A stretch of 50,955 bases of DNA from assembly GCA_034086685.1 (NCBI GenBank), contig JAXDZY010000147.1, forward strand, positions 1 to 50,955, read 5' to 3'. This stretch comes from TWA4 sp034086685. GTDB taxonomy: Bacteria > Bacillota > Clostridia > Lachnospirales > Lachnospiraceae. Of the stretch, positions 1 to 7,774 are shown one piece after another (position 1 is the stretch's first letter; each line of letters starts with the position of its first letter). The notes below the pieces were generated by a model. The model made no database searches and had not been told where the DNA came from. It saw only the letters and a program-made list of their open reading frames with translations. The position numbers and the translations under genes were made by a program.

Positions 1-71
1 GCAACTTCCTTTGCGTTATGTGTTTTATTAAGAGCTTCAATTAAGAGTTTTCTGGTTTCATTGTGTAACAT
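1..71 (-). CDS. 5' end of a probable IS630-type transposase ORF (cut by window edge)
   Basis: The minus strand has an ATG at 71 preceded by AGAGGTGAG, a good ribosome site. The reading frame stays open to the window edge, giving 23 residues that begin MLHNETRKLLIEALNKTH and continue NAKEVA. From memory this resembles the helix-turn-helix start of IS630-family transposases (R-K-L-L-I-x-A ... NAKEVA). A TTGACA box lies on the minus strand at 110-105. Only the N-terminus is visible, so the family call is an inference; another small HTH protein is possible. Confidence 0.4.
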   Translation of the reverse strand, partial: MLHNETRKLLIEALNKTHNAKEV

Positions 72-114
72 AATACTCACCTCTTAATATAAGCATAGCA
101 CTCATGTCAAGGGT

Positions 115-142
115 TTGCGTTATTTTATTGAAAAGCTATAGT
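115..142 (+). promoter_or_regulatory. Putative sigma-A promoter for the YdcZ-like gene
   Basis: TTGCGT (115-120), a 16-nt spacer and TATAGT (137-142) lie 20 nt upstream of the ATG at 163. A GAAGGAGAG ribosome site follows. No repressor site is evident. Confidence 0.4.
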
Positions 143-162
143 ATAAGAAGGAGAGAAATTAT

Positions 163-594
163 ATGTGGGGATTTATTTTAGCCATGCTTTCAGGGGCACT
201 CATGAGTATTCAGGGAGTATTCAATACAGAAGTAACCAGGCAGAGTGGAATATGGACTGCGGCGGGATTTGTTCAGTTTACGGCATTTCTTTACTGTCTG
301 GCTGCCTGGTTTTTTAGCGGGCGGGAAAAAGGAATTGCTGCAGTTTTTCAGACAGAACCAAAATATATGCTTCTGGGAGGGATTATGGGCGCTTTGATTA
401 CGTATACTGTTATTCGCAGCATGGACAGTCTGGGACCGGCCATGGCAGTAATGATTATTGTAATTACACAGCTTCTGGCAGCGTATCTGATTGAAGTATT
501 TGGTCTTTTTGGAGTGGAAAAAACAGGATTTGAATGGCATAAAGCCGTTGGAGCGGCCATCGCAGCAGCAGGAATCTGGATTTTTCAAAAATAG
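163..594 (+). CDS. YdcZ/DUF606-like small DMT-type membrane protein
   Basis: This 143-residue integral membrane protein has about five hydrophobic segments (roughly residues 2-22, 33-52, 67-85, 92-114 and 126-142). It matches the DUF606/YdcZ branch of the drug/metabolite transporter superfamily in length and in the N-terminal G-x-x-M-S-x-Q-x-x-x-N pattern (GALMSIQGVFN). Family members are single-domain and are thought to work as homo- or heterodimers, often encoded as adjacent pairs. Here it stands alone, and the substrate is unknown. The ATG at 163 has AAGGAGAG upstream at good spacing. It is probably monocistronic, since the next gene starts 154 nt later with its own ribosome site. Confidence 0.75.
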   Translation: MWGFILAMLSGALMSIQGVFNTEVTRQSGIWTAAGFVQFTAFLYCLAAWFFSGREKGIAAVFQTEPKYMLLGGIMGALITYTVIRSMDSLGPAMAVMIIVITQLLAAYLIEVFGLFGVEKTGFEWHKAVGAAIAAAGIWIFQK

Positions 595-748
595 AACATT
601 GAAATGCAGCAGGAGGGGCGCCGGATTTTGTGCTGGATTTTTGTATGAGGGCATGTTAGAATAAGTCGTGAATATGACAGCAGTTCAGAAGATATTCGCA
701 ATTTATGCGGATTCAGAGGAATTTGTACTCAGGGGGGATGAGTAAGTG

Positions 749-1744
749 ATGAGTTTACTGACAATTATCATGCCAGTATATAATGCAGAGGATACATTAC
801 CTGACGCGCTCCAGGGAATTATGAGCCAGACCTATAAGAATCTGGAGGTTCTTCTGGTGGATGATGGTTCGGCAAAGGGCGTTGAAAGACTTGTCAGAAA
901 AGTGACGGGTGAAGATGAAAGGTTTCAGATTATTACTCAGAAGCATGCGGGTTCCGGCGCGGCCCGCAATGCCGCATTGCAGGTTGCTTCAGGGACTTAT
1001 GTATATTTTGCAGATGCAGATGATATTATGGCACCGGAAGCAGCAGGAACCATGGTGCATAAGATGAATGATCCGGGAACGGATCTTCTGACGTTCGGAT
1101 ATCGGCAGATTAATCGGAAAACAGGAGCAGCAACGGAAATCAGCGCTGAAGAAGGGCGTTTTTCCGGTGAACAGATACGCTCTGATTTTACCAGATGGAC
1201 GGCACAGTCTCCCTGCAAGGTTCTGGGCTCCTGCTGGAATAAATGCTTTCGGATGGATCTGATTAAAGAATACGGAGTTGTTTTTCCGGATCTCCAGCGT
1301 AATGAAGAAGAAGTTTTCATTATGCGGTACATAGAACATGTGCAGGATGTGTATAATATTCCTGATATTTTATATAATTTTTATCCCATTGATCTGCAGC
1401 GTGCCTGGAAACGTCTGCCGGAACATTTCTGCGAAGAGGTGGAACTGTTCAGGAAAGAACGTCTGACATTTGCGAAAAGCTGGAATTGTGATACTCCTGA
1501 AGTTCGTGAATTTATTGCCCGGGAATACTGGGGAAAGATGATGCTGGGATTAAAACTGTGTTTTAATCCGGAGAAAAAAGCCGGTTACGGTGAGTTTGTG
1601 AGAAGGGTCAGGATGCTGATGAAGGGGTTGTCCGATACAGGCCGGGTTCCTGATTCTGTTTCCGGAAGCATTGTCTACAAGCTGATGAAAAAAGGAATCA
1701 TGCCTGCTGTGTGGCTGCTGGTCAGGAAAAACAGTAAAGGCTGA
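749..1744 (+). CDS. Family 2 glycosyltransferase
   Basis: This is a GT-A fold glycosyltransferase of about 331 residues. The N-terminus has the GT2 signature: LTIIMPVYNAED near residue 5, LLVDDGS near 36-42, then AGSGAARNAAL and the metal-binding YFADADD near 88-94. The C-terminal 200 residues have no obvious membrane segment, so the enzyme is probably cytosolic or peripheral and transfers a sugar from an NDP donor to a surface glycan or lipid. The acceptor cannot be told. A GTG at 746 directly precedes the ATG at 749. I prefer the ATG, with the G-rich run at 731-737 as ribosome site. The following HAD gene starts 38 nt after the stop, so the two may be co-transcribed. Confidence 0.8.
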   Translation: MSLLTIIMPVYNAEDTLPDALQGIMSQTYKNLEVLLVDDGSAKGVERLVRKVTGEDERFQIITQKHAGSGAARNAALQVASGTYVYFADADDIMAPEAAGTMVHKMNDPGTDLLTFGYRQINRKTGAATEISAEEGRFSGEQIRSDFTRWTAQSPCKVLGSCWNKCFRMDLIKEYGVVFPDLQRNEEEVFIMRYIEHVQDVYNIPDILYNFYPIDLQRAWKRLPEHFCEEVELFRKERLTFAKSWNCDTPEVREFIAREYWGKMMLGLKLCFNPEKKAGYGEFVRRVRMLMKGLSDTGRVPDSVSGSIVYKLMKKGIMPAVWLLVRKNSKG

Positions 1745-1782
1745 CAGCAAATGCAGAAAACGGATGGTGAAGATTGGAAATC

Positions 1783-2649
1783 ATGGAAAAAAAACGGTCG
1801 AAAATCAGGTTGATTGCACTGGATCTGGATGGAACCACGCTGGATCGGGACGGACGTCTGACATCAGATAACCGACAGGCCCTTGAAGAAGCGGCAGAGC
1901 ATGGCATATATGTGGTAGTTGCCAGCGGACGTGCTTTATCCACACTGCCGGCGGAGGTTGCAGAGCTTCCATGCATCAGCTACGCGGTTACTTCAAATGG
2001 AGCCGCCATCTGTACCATGCCCGACAGAAAAACATTGAGACGATATCGGATACCGGTACATGCGGTGGAACAGATTATTGCACTGGCGGATGGTTATTTT
2101 GCAGACTGCATCGGCTGCAGGCGTCTGAATTATGAGGTTTTTGTGGATGGAGTTGCCTATGCACAGGCAGATTATGTGGCTGATGCCATGAAATTCGGTG
2201 GAAATGAAAAGGAAAAACGATATATTCTTGAGTCACGGCGGCCGGTGGAGAATATCCATGTATTTATGGAATGTCATAAACACGAGCTGGACAGTCTGGA
2301 TCTGATCATCCATGATCCGGAGAAAAAGGAGCAGATGTGGAAGCTGCTTGCCAGAGAGATTCCTGATATTTACATTACATCATCTGTACCGCGTCTTCTG
2401 GAGATATCTTCCGTAGAGTGCGGGAAATGGTCGGGAATCAGTCATCTTCTGGAGATTCTGGATCTGACTCCGGAGGAGGTCATAACCTTCGGAGATGCCC
2501 GAAATGATCTGGATATGATACAGGGAGCGGGAATTGGTGTGGCTATGGGCAATGCGCATCCCGCCTTAAAGGAATATGCTGATTATATCACAGGAAGCAA
2601 TGATGAATCCGGTGTGGCAGAGGCACTGCGCAGACTGGGTGTTATCTGA
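1783..2649 (+). CDS. Cof-type HAD-superfamily phosphatase
   Basis: This 288-residue HAD hydrolase has motif I DLDGT at residues 14-18 (nucleophile D14, acid D16). A large C2-type cap follows, and the C-terminal motifs ITFGDARNDLDMI and GIGVAMGNA complete the site. This architecture matches the Cof/YidA group, which dephosphorylates sugar phosphates, nucleotides or flavin-type phosphates in the cytosol; the true substrate cannot be inferred. The frame is open from a TTG at 1774, but the ATG at 1783, with GGATGGTG about 13 nt upstream, gives the usual MEKKRSKIRL start. It follows the glycosyltransferase closely, and a strong terminator begins 20 nt after the stop. Confidence 0.85.
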   Translation: MEKKRSKIRLIALDLDGTTLDRDGRLTSDNRQALEEAAEHGIYVVVASGRALSTLPAEVAELPCISYAVTSNGAAICTMPDRKTLRRYRIPVHAVEQIIALADGYFADCIGCRRLNYEVFVDGVAYAQADYVADAMKFGGNEKEKRYILESRRPVENIHVFMECHKHELDSLDLIIHDPEKKEQMWKLLAREIPDIYITSSVPRLLEISSVECGKWSGISHLLEILDLTPEEVITFGDARNDLDMIQGAGIGVAMGNAHPALKEYADYITGSNDESGVAEALRRLGVI

Positions 2650-2669
2650 TTTAATTTAAAAGGATTGTA

Positions 2670-2706
2670 AACAGAAAAAACCGGCGGTCTGCCGGTTTTT
2701 TCTGTT
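2670..2706. terminator. Bidirectional intrinsic terminator
   Basis: A perfect 16-bp stem (2670-2685 with 2691-2706) closes a 5-nt loop. It has A-runs on one arm and T-runs on the other, so it can end transcription from both sides. It sits between the converging HAD phosphatase gene and potD. Confidence 0.9.
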
Positions 2707-2718
2707 GTGCATCAGGGT

Positions 2719-3804
2719 TTATTTTGCAGCACCCTTTACTTCCAGCCACAGCTGTCCCATTTTTTCATCCCCTTCCGAGCCCAGTGAGCGGAATACGGAA
2801 CACTTTTTGAGAATTTCGTCATCGGGGAATACTGCAGGGTTGGATAAAAGTTCTTCGTCAATCAGCTCCTGTGCACCGGTGTTGGGGGTAGAGTAAGTGA
2901 TGTATTCGAAGTTTTTCAGAGCAATTTCAGGTTTATTCAGGAAGTTGATCCAGGCTTCGGCATTTTCTTTGTTTTCCGCATTGGCAGGAATTACCCAGGA
3001 ATCAATAAAGAAATTGGAGCCTTCTTCCGGTACTGCATAAGCCAGATCCGGATTTTCCTCCTGCATGGCAAGAACCTCACCGGAATAGCACATGGCCATG
3101 GCAGCAGAACCGCTGATCATGAGATCCTTGATCTGGTCCATAACGTAGCTCTGCACCAGAGGCTTCTGCTCAATCAGCATGTCTGCCGCTTTACGCAGAA
3201 CCGCATCATCAGTAGTATTGATATCTTCGCCCATGAGGCGCAGAGGTGCAACAAATGCGTCGCGTACACTGTTGTACATCAGAATTTCGCCTTTATATTT
3301 ATCGCTCCATAAGATATCCCAGCTGGTAACCGGTTCATCCACCATGGTTGTGTTGTATACAATGCCCAGAGTACCATAGGTGTAGGGAACGGAGTATTTA
3401 TTCTCAGGGTCAAAATCTTTTGAGCCTTCCATGATGGCTTCGCTGATATATTCCATGTTGGGAATATTGTCAAAATTAATTTCCTGCAGAAGGTTGTTGG
3501 CAATCATTTTTTCGATCATATAATCGGAAGGGCATACAGCATCGTAGGATACTCCCCCGGCTTCGATGATGGGATACATTTCTTCATTGGTCTCAAACAT
3601 GTCGTAGATTACTTCAATACCGGTTTCTTTCTCGAACATGTCTATAACTTCTTCATCAATATATTCTCCCCAGTTATAAACCTTAACCACTCCATTGGTG
3701 CCGGGTTTCAGGCCTTCTGTCTCGTCAGAGGAAGAACCTTTGCATCCTGTCAGCAGGGAGACAGTTATGGATACAAGTAAAGCAAAAGCTGAAAATCTTT
3801 TCAT
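2719..3804 (-). CDS. potD: Spermidine/putrescine ABC transporter, substrate-binding lipoprotein
   Basis: This is a 361-residue extracellular solute-binding protein. Residues 1-21 form a lipoprotein signal ending in the lipobox L-L-T-G-C, so the mature protein is anchored at Cys21. The PotD-type core follows with VYNWGEYIDEEVIDMFEKETG near residue 42 and later acidic and aromatic residues typical of polyamine binding. It delivers spermidine or putrescine to the PotBC channel. Its ATG overlaps the potC stop by 4 nt (ATGA), and AGGAGA lies upstream. It is the last gene of the regulator-potABCD operon and ends near the bidirectional terminator. Polyamine preference is inferred from family and operon. 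Confidence 0.93.
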   Translation of the reverse strand: MKRFSAFALLVSITVSLLTGCKGSSSDETEGLKPGTNGVVKVYNWGEYIDEEVIDMFEKETGIEVIYDMFETNEEMYPIIEAGGVSYDAVCPSDYMIEKMIANNLLQEINFDNIPNMEYISEAIMEGSKDFDPENKYSVPYTYGTLGIVYNTTMVDEPVTSWDILWSDKYKGEILMYNSVRDAFVAPLRLMGEDINTTDDAVLRKAADMLIEQKPLVQSYVMDQIKDLMISGSAAMAMCYSGEVLAMQEENPDLAYAVPEEGSNFFIDSWVIPANAENKENAEAWINFLNKPEIALKNFEYITYSTPNTGAQELIDEELLSNPAVFPDDEILKKCSVFRSLGSEGDEKMGQLWLEVKGAAK

Positions 3805-4616
3805 GTGAAATTCTCCTGTCTTTTATTTTTGTTTTCTTTTTTTGTAATTTCGTTGTCTTTGCGCTTCGGCAGGTTCATGATGATCAGCAGAACCAGTACG
3901 GCTGCAAACATGATGGTAGATAATGCGTACAGATTCGGCTTGATTCCTTTGCGAAGCTCTGAATAAACCAGCGTGGAAATCGTGTTGATGCCGGCACCTT
4001 TTGTAAAATGGGTGATGATGAAATCATCCAGCGACATGGTAAATGCCAGCAGAAACCCCGACAGTATACCGGGCATAATATCCGGAAGAACGATTTTTAC
4101 AAAGGCCTGGGCCGGACTTGCTCCCAGATCCAGCGCTGCCTCATAGGTACTTGATTCCAGCTGTTTAATCCGGGGCATAACGCTCAGAATCACATAAGGA
4201 ATATTAAATGTGATATGGGCCAGAATAACTGTCTTCATGCTGAGAGTAATACCAAAGGCCAGAAAGCACAGCATCAGGGAAATTCCGGTCACGATATCCG
4301 CATTCAGCATGGGAATATTGGTGATTCCCATGACAATGGTGCGGGGGATTTTTTTCATACTGCTGATGCCCAGACACGCTGCCGTGCCGATCAGAGTGGC
4401 AATTGCAGCGGAAATCAGGGCGATGATCAGAGTATTCTGCAGGGCAGACATAATGATCTGGCTGTTGAAAAGGCTTTCGTACCATTTCAGACTGAAACCG
4501 CCCCAGGTGGACATATATTTGGATTCATTAAATGAGAGAACAACCAGTGCTGCAATGGGCAGATAAAGAAAAATGAAAATTACAGCAAGGTAGATTTTTT
4601 CCAGTATATTTTTCAT
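3801..4616 (-). CDS. potC: Spermidine/putrescine ABC transporter permease PotC
   Basis: This 271-residue inner-membrane permease has about six hydrophobic segments. The EAA loop that docks on the ATPase is visible as TYEAALDLGASPAQAF followed by KIVLPDIMPGILSG. It partners PotB to form the channel for polyamines captured by PotD and driven by PotA. Its start overlaps the potB stop by one base (TGATG) and its stop overlaps potD by 4 nt, which indicates translational coupling. The C-terminus is lysine-rich and cytosolic. The length is normal for the family. Confidence 0.93.
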   Translation of the reverse strand: MKNILEKIYLAVIFIFLYLPIAALVVLSFNESKYMSTWGGFSLKWYESLFNSQIIMSALQNTLIIALISAAIATLIGTAACLGISSMKKIPRTIVMGITNIPMLNADIVTGISLMLCFLAFGITLSMKTVILAHITFNIPYVILSVMPRIKQLESSTYEAALDLGASPAQAFVKIVLPDIMPGILSGFLLAFTMSLDDFIITHFTKGAGINTISTLVYSELRKGIKPNLYALSTIMFAAVLVLLIIMNLPKRKDNEITKKENKNKRQENFT

Positions 4617-5431
4617 CAGAATGCAGTACCGTTTCCTTCCTTATCGTATTTGGCAATGAGGAACATGCTGATCAGGATGAAGATCATCAGGATCAGGGAA
4701 AGACCGGAGCCCAGATTCCAGTTTGCCGTAAATGTAAATTCCTGTTCGATTACATTACCGATCAGCAGAATCATGCCGCCGCCCAGGATGTCGGAAATGA
4801 CGAAAGTGGTCAGTGCAGGCACGAAAACCATGGTAATACCGCTGATAATGCCGGGTATACTCAAAGGCAGGATCACGTGAATAAAGGTCTGGATCCAGCT
4901 GGCGCCCAGATCGTGTGCAGCTTCAATTACGTCATCGTTGATCTTCATCATGACATTGTAGAGAGGCAGCACCATAAACGGAAGATAGTTATACACCATA
5001 CCGAATACAATAGCGCTGTTTGTGTTGATAATGTTCACAGCGGGCAGCCCCAGAGTGGATAAAAGAGTATTCAGAAGACCTGTTTTGTTGAGAATAACCT
5101 GCCATGCCATGGTGCGCAGCAGAAAATTCATCCACATGGGCAGTATAAATATGAAGATCAGGAGTCCGCTGCGTCCGCCGCGGCTCATTTTCTTAAGGAT
5201 CATAGCCAGCGGGTAGGAGAGCAGGAGACAGATGACAGTACAGATCAGTGACAGCTTCAGGGAACGCAGCAGAGCGGACATGCGCTGAGGTTCTAAAATC
5301 GCCAGCATATTGTTCAGCGTAAATGCTCCTGAAGAATCTGTCAAGCCGTAGTAAACGATCAGAATCAGCGGAATGACGGTAAAGCCGATCATCCAGATCA
5401 GGTAGGGACCTGCAGACAGCTGTTTACGCAT
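4616..5431 (-). CDS. potB: Spermidine/putrescine ABC transporter permease PotB
   Basis: This 271-residue permease has about six membrane segments and the EAA motif VIEAAHDLGASWIQTF followed by HVILPLSIPGIISG. It forms the membrane channel with PotC. A TTG at 5434 directly precedes the ATG at 5431. The ATG is preferred, with GGCGGTGAG upstream inside the end of potA. It overlaps potA by 8 nt and potC by 1 nt, so expression is coupled. No unusual features were seen. Confidence 0.93.
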   Translation of the reverse strand: MRKQLSAGPYLIWMIGFTVIPLILIVYYGLTDSSGAFTLNNMLAILEPQRMSALLRSLKLSLICTVICLLLSYPLAMILKKMSRGGRSGLLIFIFILPMWMNFLLRTMAWQVILNKTGLLNTLLSTLGLPAVNIINTNSAIVFGMVYNYLPFMVLPLYNVMMKINDDVIEAAHDLGASWIQTFIHVILPLSIPGIISGITMVFVPALTTFVISDILGGGMILLIGNVIEQEFTFTANWNLGSGLSLILMIFILISMFLIAKYDKEGNGTAF

Positions 5432-6500
5432 CAATGCTCACCGCCTTTTCATCGGCAGACTCGGGCTTATTCATAATCTGAATATTCTCCGGTTTTACCT
5501 GGATTCCTACTTCTGAACCAACAGGATAACAGAGTGTGGACTGCACCAGCCACTCAAAACCGCCGGCCATAACTTCCATTTCGTAATGAACACCCTTGAA
5601 AATCAGGCTGGTCACATGGCCGGAAAGGAAACCTCTGGAGGGATCTGTTGAGAGTTCCACATCTTCGGGGCGGATTACTACATCAACCGGTCGGTTGATG
5701 CCAAAGCCGCTGTCAACACAGGGGATCTTCTGTCCGCAGATTTCCACCAGGCGATCCTGTATCATGACACCATCGATAATATTGCTGTCACCGATGAAAT
5801 CAGCAACAAAAGCATTCTCCGGCTCATTGTAAATATTTTCAGGAGTCCCCATCTGCTGAATATAGCCCTGATTCATGACCACGATGGTATCAGACATGGT
5901 AAGGGATTCTTCCTGATCATGGGTAACATAAACAAAGGTAATGCCAAGCTCATTTTTCAGGCGGATCAGCTCATACTGCATATCCTGACGCAGCTTCAGA
6001 TCCAGAGCGCCCAGGGGCTCATCCAGCAGAAGTACGCGGGGTTCATTGACAATAGCCCGGGCGATGGCGATACGCTGCTGCTGGCCGCCGGAAAGGGAGG
6101 TAACTTCACGTTTTTCAAAACCATCCAGATTCACCAGCTTCAATGCGTAGCGGATCTTGTCGCGGATATAATCCTTTGATTTACCTTTGATTTTCAGACC
6201 AAAAGCAATGTTTTCTTCAATATTCATATGGGGAAACAACGCATATTTCTGAAAAACCGTATTCAGCTGGCGTTTATTGGGCGGAAGAAACGTGATATCT
6301 TCGCCATCAAAAAAGACCTTGCCGTTGTCCGGTTTTTCAAATCCGCCGATAATTCTCAGTGTGGTGGTTTTTCCACAGCCGCTGGGCCCCAGCAATGTTA
6401 CAAATTCATTCTCTTTGATATCGAGATTCAGATCATCCAGAACCATGGAACCATCAAATGATTTACTGATGTTCTGGAGACGGATGAGAGGCTCCTGCAT
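5424..6500 (-). CDS. potA: Spermidine/putrescine ABC transporter ATPase PotA
   Basis: This ABC ATPase is about 358 residues long. It has Walker A GPSGCGKTTT near residue 38, the Q-loop, the signature LSGGQQQRIAIARA, Walker B VLLLDEPLGALD and the H-loop THDQEESLTMSD. The C-terminal 100 residues form the TOBE-type regulatory domain of the PotA/MalK group. It energises PotBC. An ATG at 6506 lies only 2 nt from the AGGAGG (6509-6514), so the ATG at 6500 with 8-nt spacing is the likelier start. The regulator gene ends 27 nt upstream and potB overlaps its 3' end. Confidence 0.93.
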   Translation of the reverse strand: MQEPLIRLQNISKSFDGSMVLDDLNLDIKENEFVTLLGPSGCGKTTTLRIIGGFEKPDNGKVFFDGEDITFLPPNKRQLNTVFQKYALFPHMNIEENIAFGLKIKGKSKDYIRDKIRYALKLVNLDGFEKREVTSLSGGQQQRIAIARAIVNEPRVLLLDEPLGALDLKLRQDMQYELIRLKNELGITFVYVTHDQEESLTMSDTIVVMNQGYIQQMGTPENIYNEPENAFVADFIGDSNIIDGVMIQDRLVEICGQKIPCVDSGFGINRPVDVVIRPEDVELSTDPSRGFLSGHVTSLIFKGVHYEMEVMAGGFEWLVQSTLCYPVGSEVGIQVKPENIQIMNKPESADEKAVSIDA

Positions 6501-6533
6501 GTCCATATCCTCCTGTGTAAAAAAATAAATCTA

Positions 6534-7067
6534 TCAAAAACTGGGAGGCGAGCTGACCCAGATCAGCGTTGCCCCTGTTTTGGAAGTAATGTAATGCTTT
6601 TTTTCCGGAATAAAATAGAAAGATTCACCTTTCTTCACCCGGTAGGAATAGCTTCCTATATGCAGTGTCAGGCTGCCGGACAAAACATAACCGAATTCCT
6701 CTCCTTCATGAGGATTGTCCGGTATACTGGATCCTCCTGCGTGCAGCGTCATGAGAATCGGTTCCATACGGTTCTTCTGCGCGGTGGGGATGATCCACTG
6801 GATCGTATTGTTCAGTTCCTGATCCTTTTTTTCAAAATAATCTGTGCGGGCAAAAACAACCTGTTCTTTTCTGGTTTCATTGAAGAAATCAGCCAGGTTG
6901 GTACCGAGGCATTGTAAAATATCGTATAGTGTGGCAATGGACGGAGATGTCTGATCCCGCTCCAGCTGAGAGATAAAACTCTTGGAAAGCTCTGTGCGGT
7001 TTGCCAGTTCCTCCTGAGTCAGTCCTTTCTGAATACGGAGGTCTTTGATTTTACTGCCGATATTCAT
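6534..7067 (-). CDS. XRE-family regulator with C-terminal cupin domain (PuuR-like)
   Basis: This 177-residue protein has an N-terminal helix-turn-helix at residues 5-60 (IKDLRIQKGLTQEELA, then SKSFISQLERDQTSPS). A C-terminal cupin at about 105-172 includes HEGEEFGYVLSG and KGESFYFIPEKKHY. This two-domain layout is that of PuuR-type repressors, in which the cupin senses a small ligand. It is the first gene of the pot operon, 27 nt before potA, so it probably controls polyamine uptake and itself. The GAAGGA ribosome site lies in a short hairpin (7076-7088). A strong promoter and a palindrome pair that fits an operator lie upstream at 7201-7274. That the ligand is a polyamine is an inference. 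Confidence 0.88.
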   Translation of the reverse strand: MNIGSKIKDLRIQKGLTQEELANRTELSKSFISQLERDQTSPSIATLYDILQCLGTNLADFFNETRKEQVVFARTDYFEKKDQELNNTIQWIIPTAQKNRMEPILMTLHAGGSSIPDNPHEGEEFGYVLSGSLTLHIGSYSYRVKKGESFYFIPEKKHYITSKTGATLIWVSSPPSF

Positions 7068-7121
7068 ATATAAACGGTCCTTCGGACCATCCTCCTTTCA
7101 GATAATCTGGTACTGAAAAAA

Positions 7122-7132
7122 CGGTAATACCG
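7122..7132. promoter_or_regulatory. Third copy of the operator-like motif in the pot operon leader
   Basis: CGGTAATACCG has the same C-R-G-T-A-A-T-A-C-Y-G layout as both halves of the palindrome at 7201-7229. It sits in the 5' leader about 55 nt before the regulator start. It may be an auxiliary operator; this is inferred from sequence similarity only. Confidence 0.45.
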
Positions 7133-7200
7133 AAAAAATTCGCAACAGAACCGATTCGGAACGGAACTGTTACGAAACATGATTTTACTTGATTTTCAGT

Positions 7201-7229
7201 ACAGTATTACTGGAGTTCAGTAATACTGT
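7201..7229. promoter_or_regulatory. Palindromic operator candidate for the pot operon
   Basis: ACAGTATTACTG (7201-7212), a 5-nt centre and CAGTAATACTGT (7218-7229) form a perfect 12-bp inverted repeat. Each arm is itself nearly symmetric (CAGTANTACTG). It lies from about +11 to +39 relative to the start site predicted from the promoter at 7247-7274, which fits a roadblock operator for the XRE-cupin protein. Confidence 0.65.
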
Positions 7230-7246
7230 ATTTTGAGTCCAGATGA

Positions 7247-7274
7247 ATTATATCACAGTTCCATCGGTTGTCAA
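7247..7274 (-). promoter_or_regulatory. Sigma-A promoter of the regulator-potABCD operon
   Basis: On the minus strand, TTGACA (7274-7269), a 16-nt spacer and TATAAT (7252-7247) form a near-consensus promoter, with an extended -10 TGA directly before TATAAT. The predicted start near 7240 gives a leader of about 170 nt that contains the operator motifs. Confidence 0.8.
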
Positions 7275-7382
7275 TAAGAAATTTTTTCATCCGGAAAGAT
7301 TATATTCTGGATGCCGAAAAGATTATGATTTTTGCATCTTGCAACAACAATTGAAATTTTTTAAAAAAAATAAATTTTTCTG

Positions 7383-7411
7383 TTGACAAATAACCGGAAA
7401 TCGTATATACT
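7383..7411 (+). promoter_or_regulatory. Promoter of the first tRNA-Leu(CAG) gene
   Basis: TTGACA (7383-7388), a 17-nt spacer and TATACT (7406-7411) are close to consensus. They lie about 90 nt upstream of the tRNA, with the heptamer repeat between. Confidence 0.8.
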
Positions 7412-7436
7412 ATGAAACGTGCCAGGGAAATGGATT

Positions 7437-7478
7437 AAAGCTAAAAGCTAAAAGCTAAAAGCTAAAAGCTAAAAGCTG
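7437..7478 (+). repeat. Heptanucleotide tandem repeat (six units)
   Basis: Five exact copies of AAAGCTA run head to tail from 7437, followed by a sixth with a changed last base (AAAGCTG). The array lies in the transcribed leader between the promoter at 7383-7411 and the tRNA-Leu at 7500. It is not a CRISPR (unit too short, no spacers). Such arrays can change copy number by slippage. Confidence 0.9.
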
Positions 7479-7499
7479 AGATTGGTTTCCAAAAGGTCT

Positions 7500-7584
7500 G
7501 CAGATGTGGCGGAATTGGCATACGCGCATGATTCAGGTTCATGTCCGGGTTAACTGGGTGCGGGTTCAAGTCCCGCCATCTGCA
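7500..7584 (+). tRNA. tRNA-Leu (anticodon CAG), copy 1
   Basis: This 85-nt class II tRNA has acceptor GCAGATG/CATCTGC, discriminator A and no encoded CCA. The anticodon stem is CATGA/TCATG and the loop TTCAGGT gives CAG. A long variable arm and the T-arm GCGGG-TTCAAGT-CCCGC complete it. It reads CUG codons. It is identical to the copy at 7910-7994 and has its own promoter and terminator. Confidence 0.95.
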
Positions 7585-7587
7585 TAG

Positions 7588-7619
7588 GAGCTTCAGATGA
7601 AAGTCTGAAGCTCTTTTTG
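7588..7619 (+). terminator. Terminator after the first tRNA-Leu
   Basis: A perfect 10-bp stem (GAGCTTCAGA with TCTGAAGCTC) around a 6-nt loop is followed by TTTTTG, starting 4 nt after the tRNA. Confidence 0.9.
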
Positions 7620-7702
7620 TATGCGCCCGGCTTATTATTGATGGAAAGGTTCAGCGGACAACCAGGCTTAGTAAAGAATTTTTATTTTTTTTCAAAAAGT
7701 TC

Positions 7703-7731
7703 TTGACAATTCATTATTTATGTCGTAAAAT
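7703..7731 (+). promoter_or_regulatory. Promoter of the tRNA-Leu(AAG)-tRNA-Leu(CAG) unit
   Basis: TTGACA (7703-7708), a 17-nt spacer and TAAAAT (7726-7731) lie 43 nt before the second tRNA. A GC-rich stretch with partial symmetry (GCGAGCGAGTGAGCCGCG) follows the -10 box, as at some stable-RNA promoters. Confidence 0.8.
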
Positions 7732-7774
7732 ACAAAAGTCGCGAGCGAGTGAGCCGCGAAAGTGAATAGGAGAT

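Noticed and set aside
674..745. 23-codon mini-ORF just before the glycosyltransferase gene
   Set aside because: No ribosome site and no recognisable family. The coupling-like TAAGTGATG junction is suggestive but not enough to call it a gene.
7437..7478. Heptamer array considered as a CRISPR or phage attachment site
   Set aside because: The unit is 7 bp with no spacers, no cas genes are present, and no integrase or matching second copy lies at the tRNA ends.
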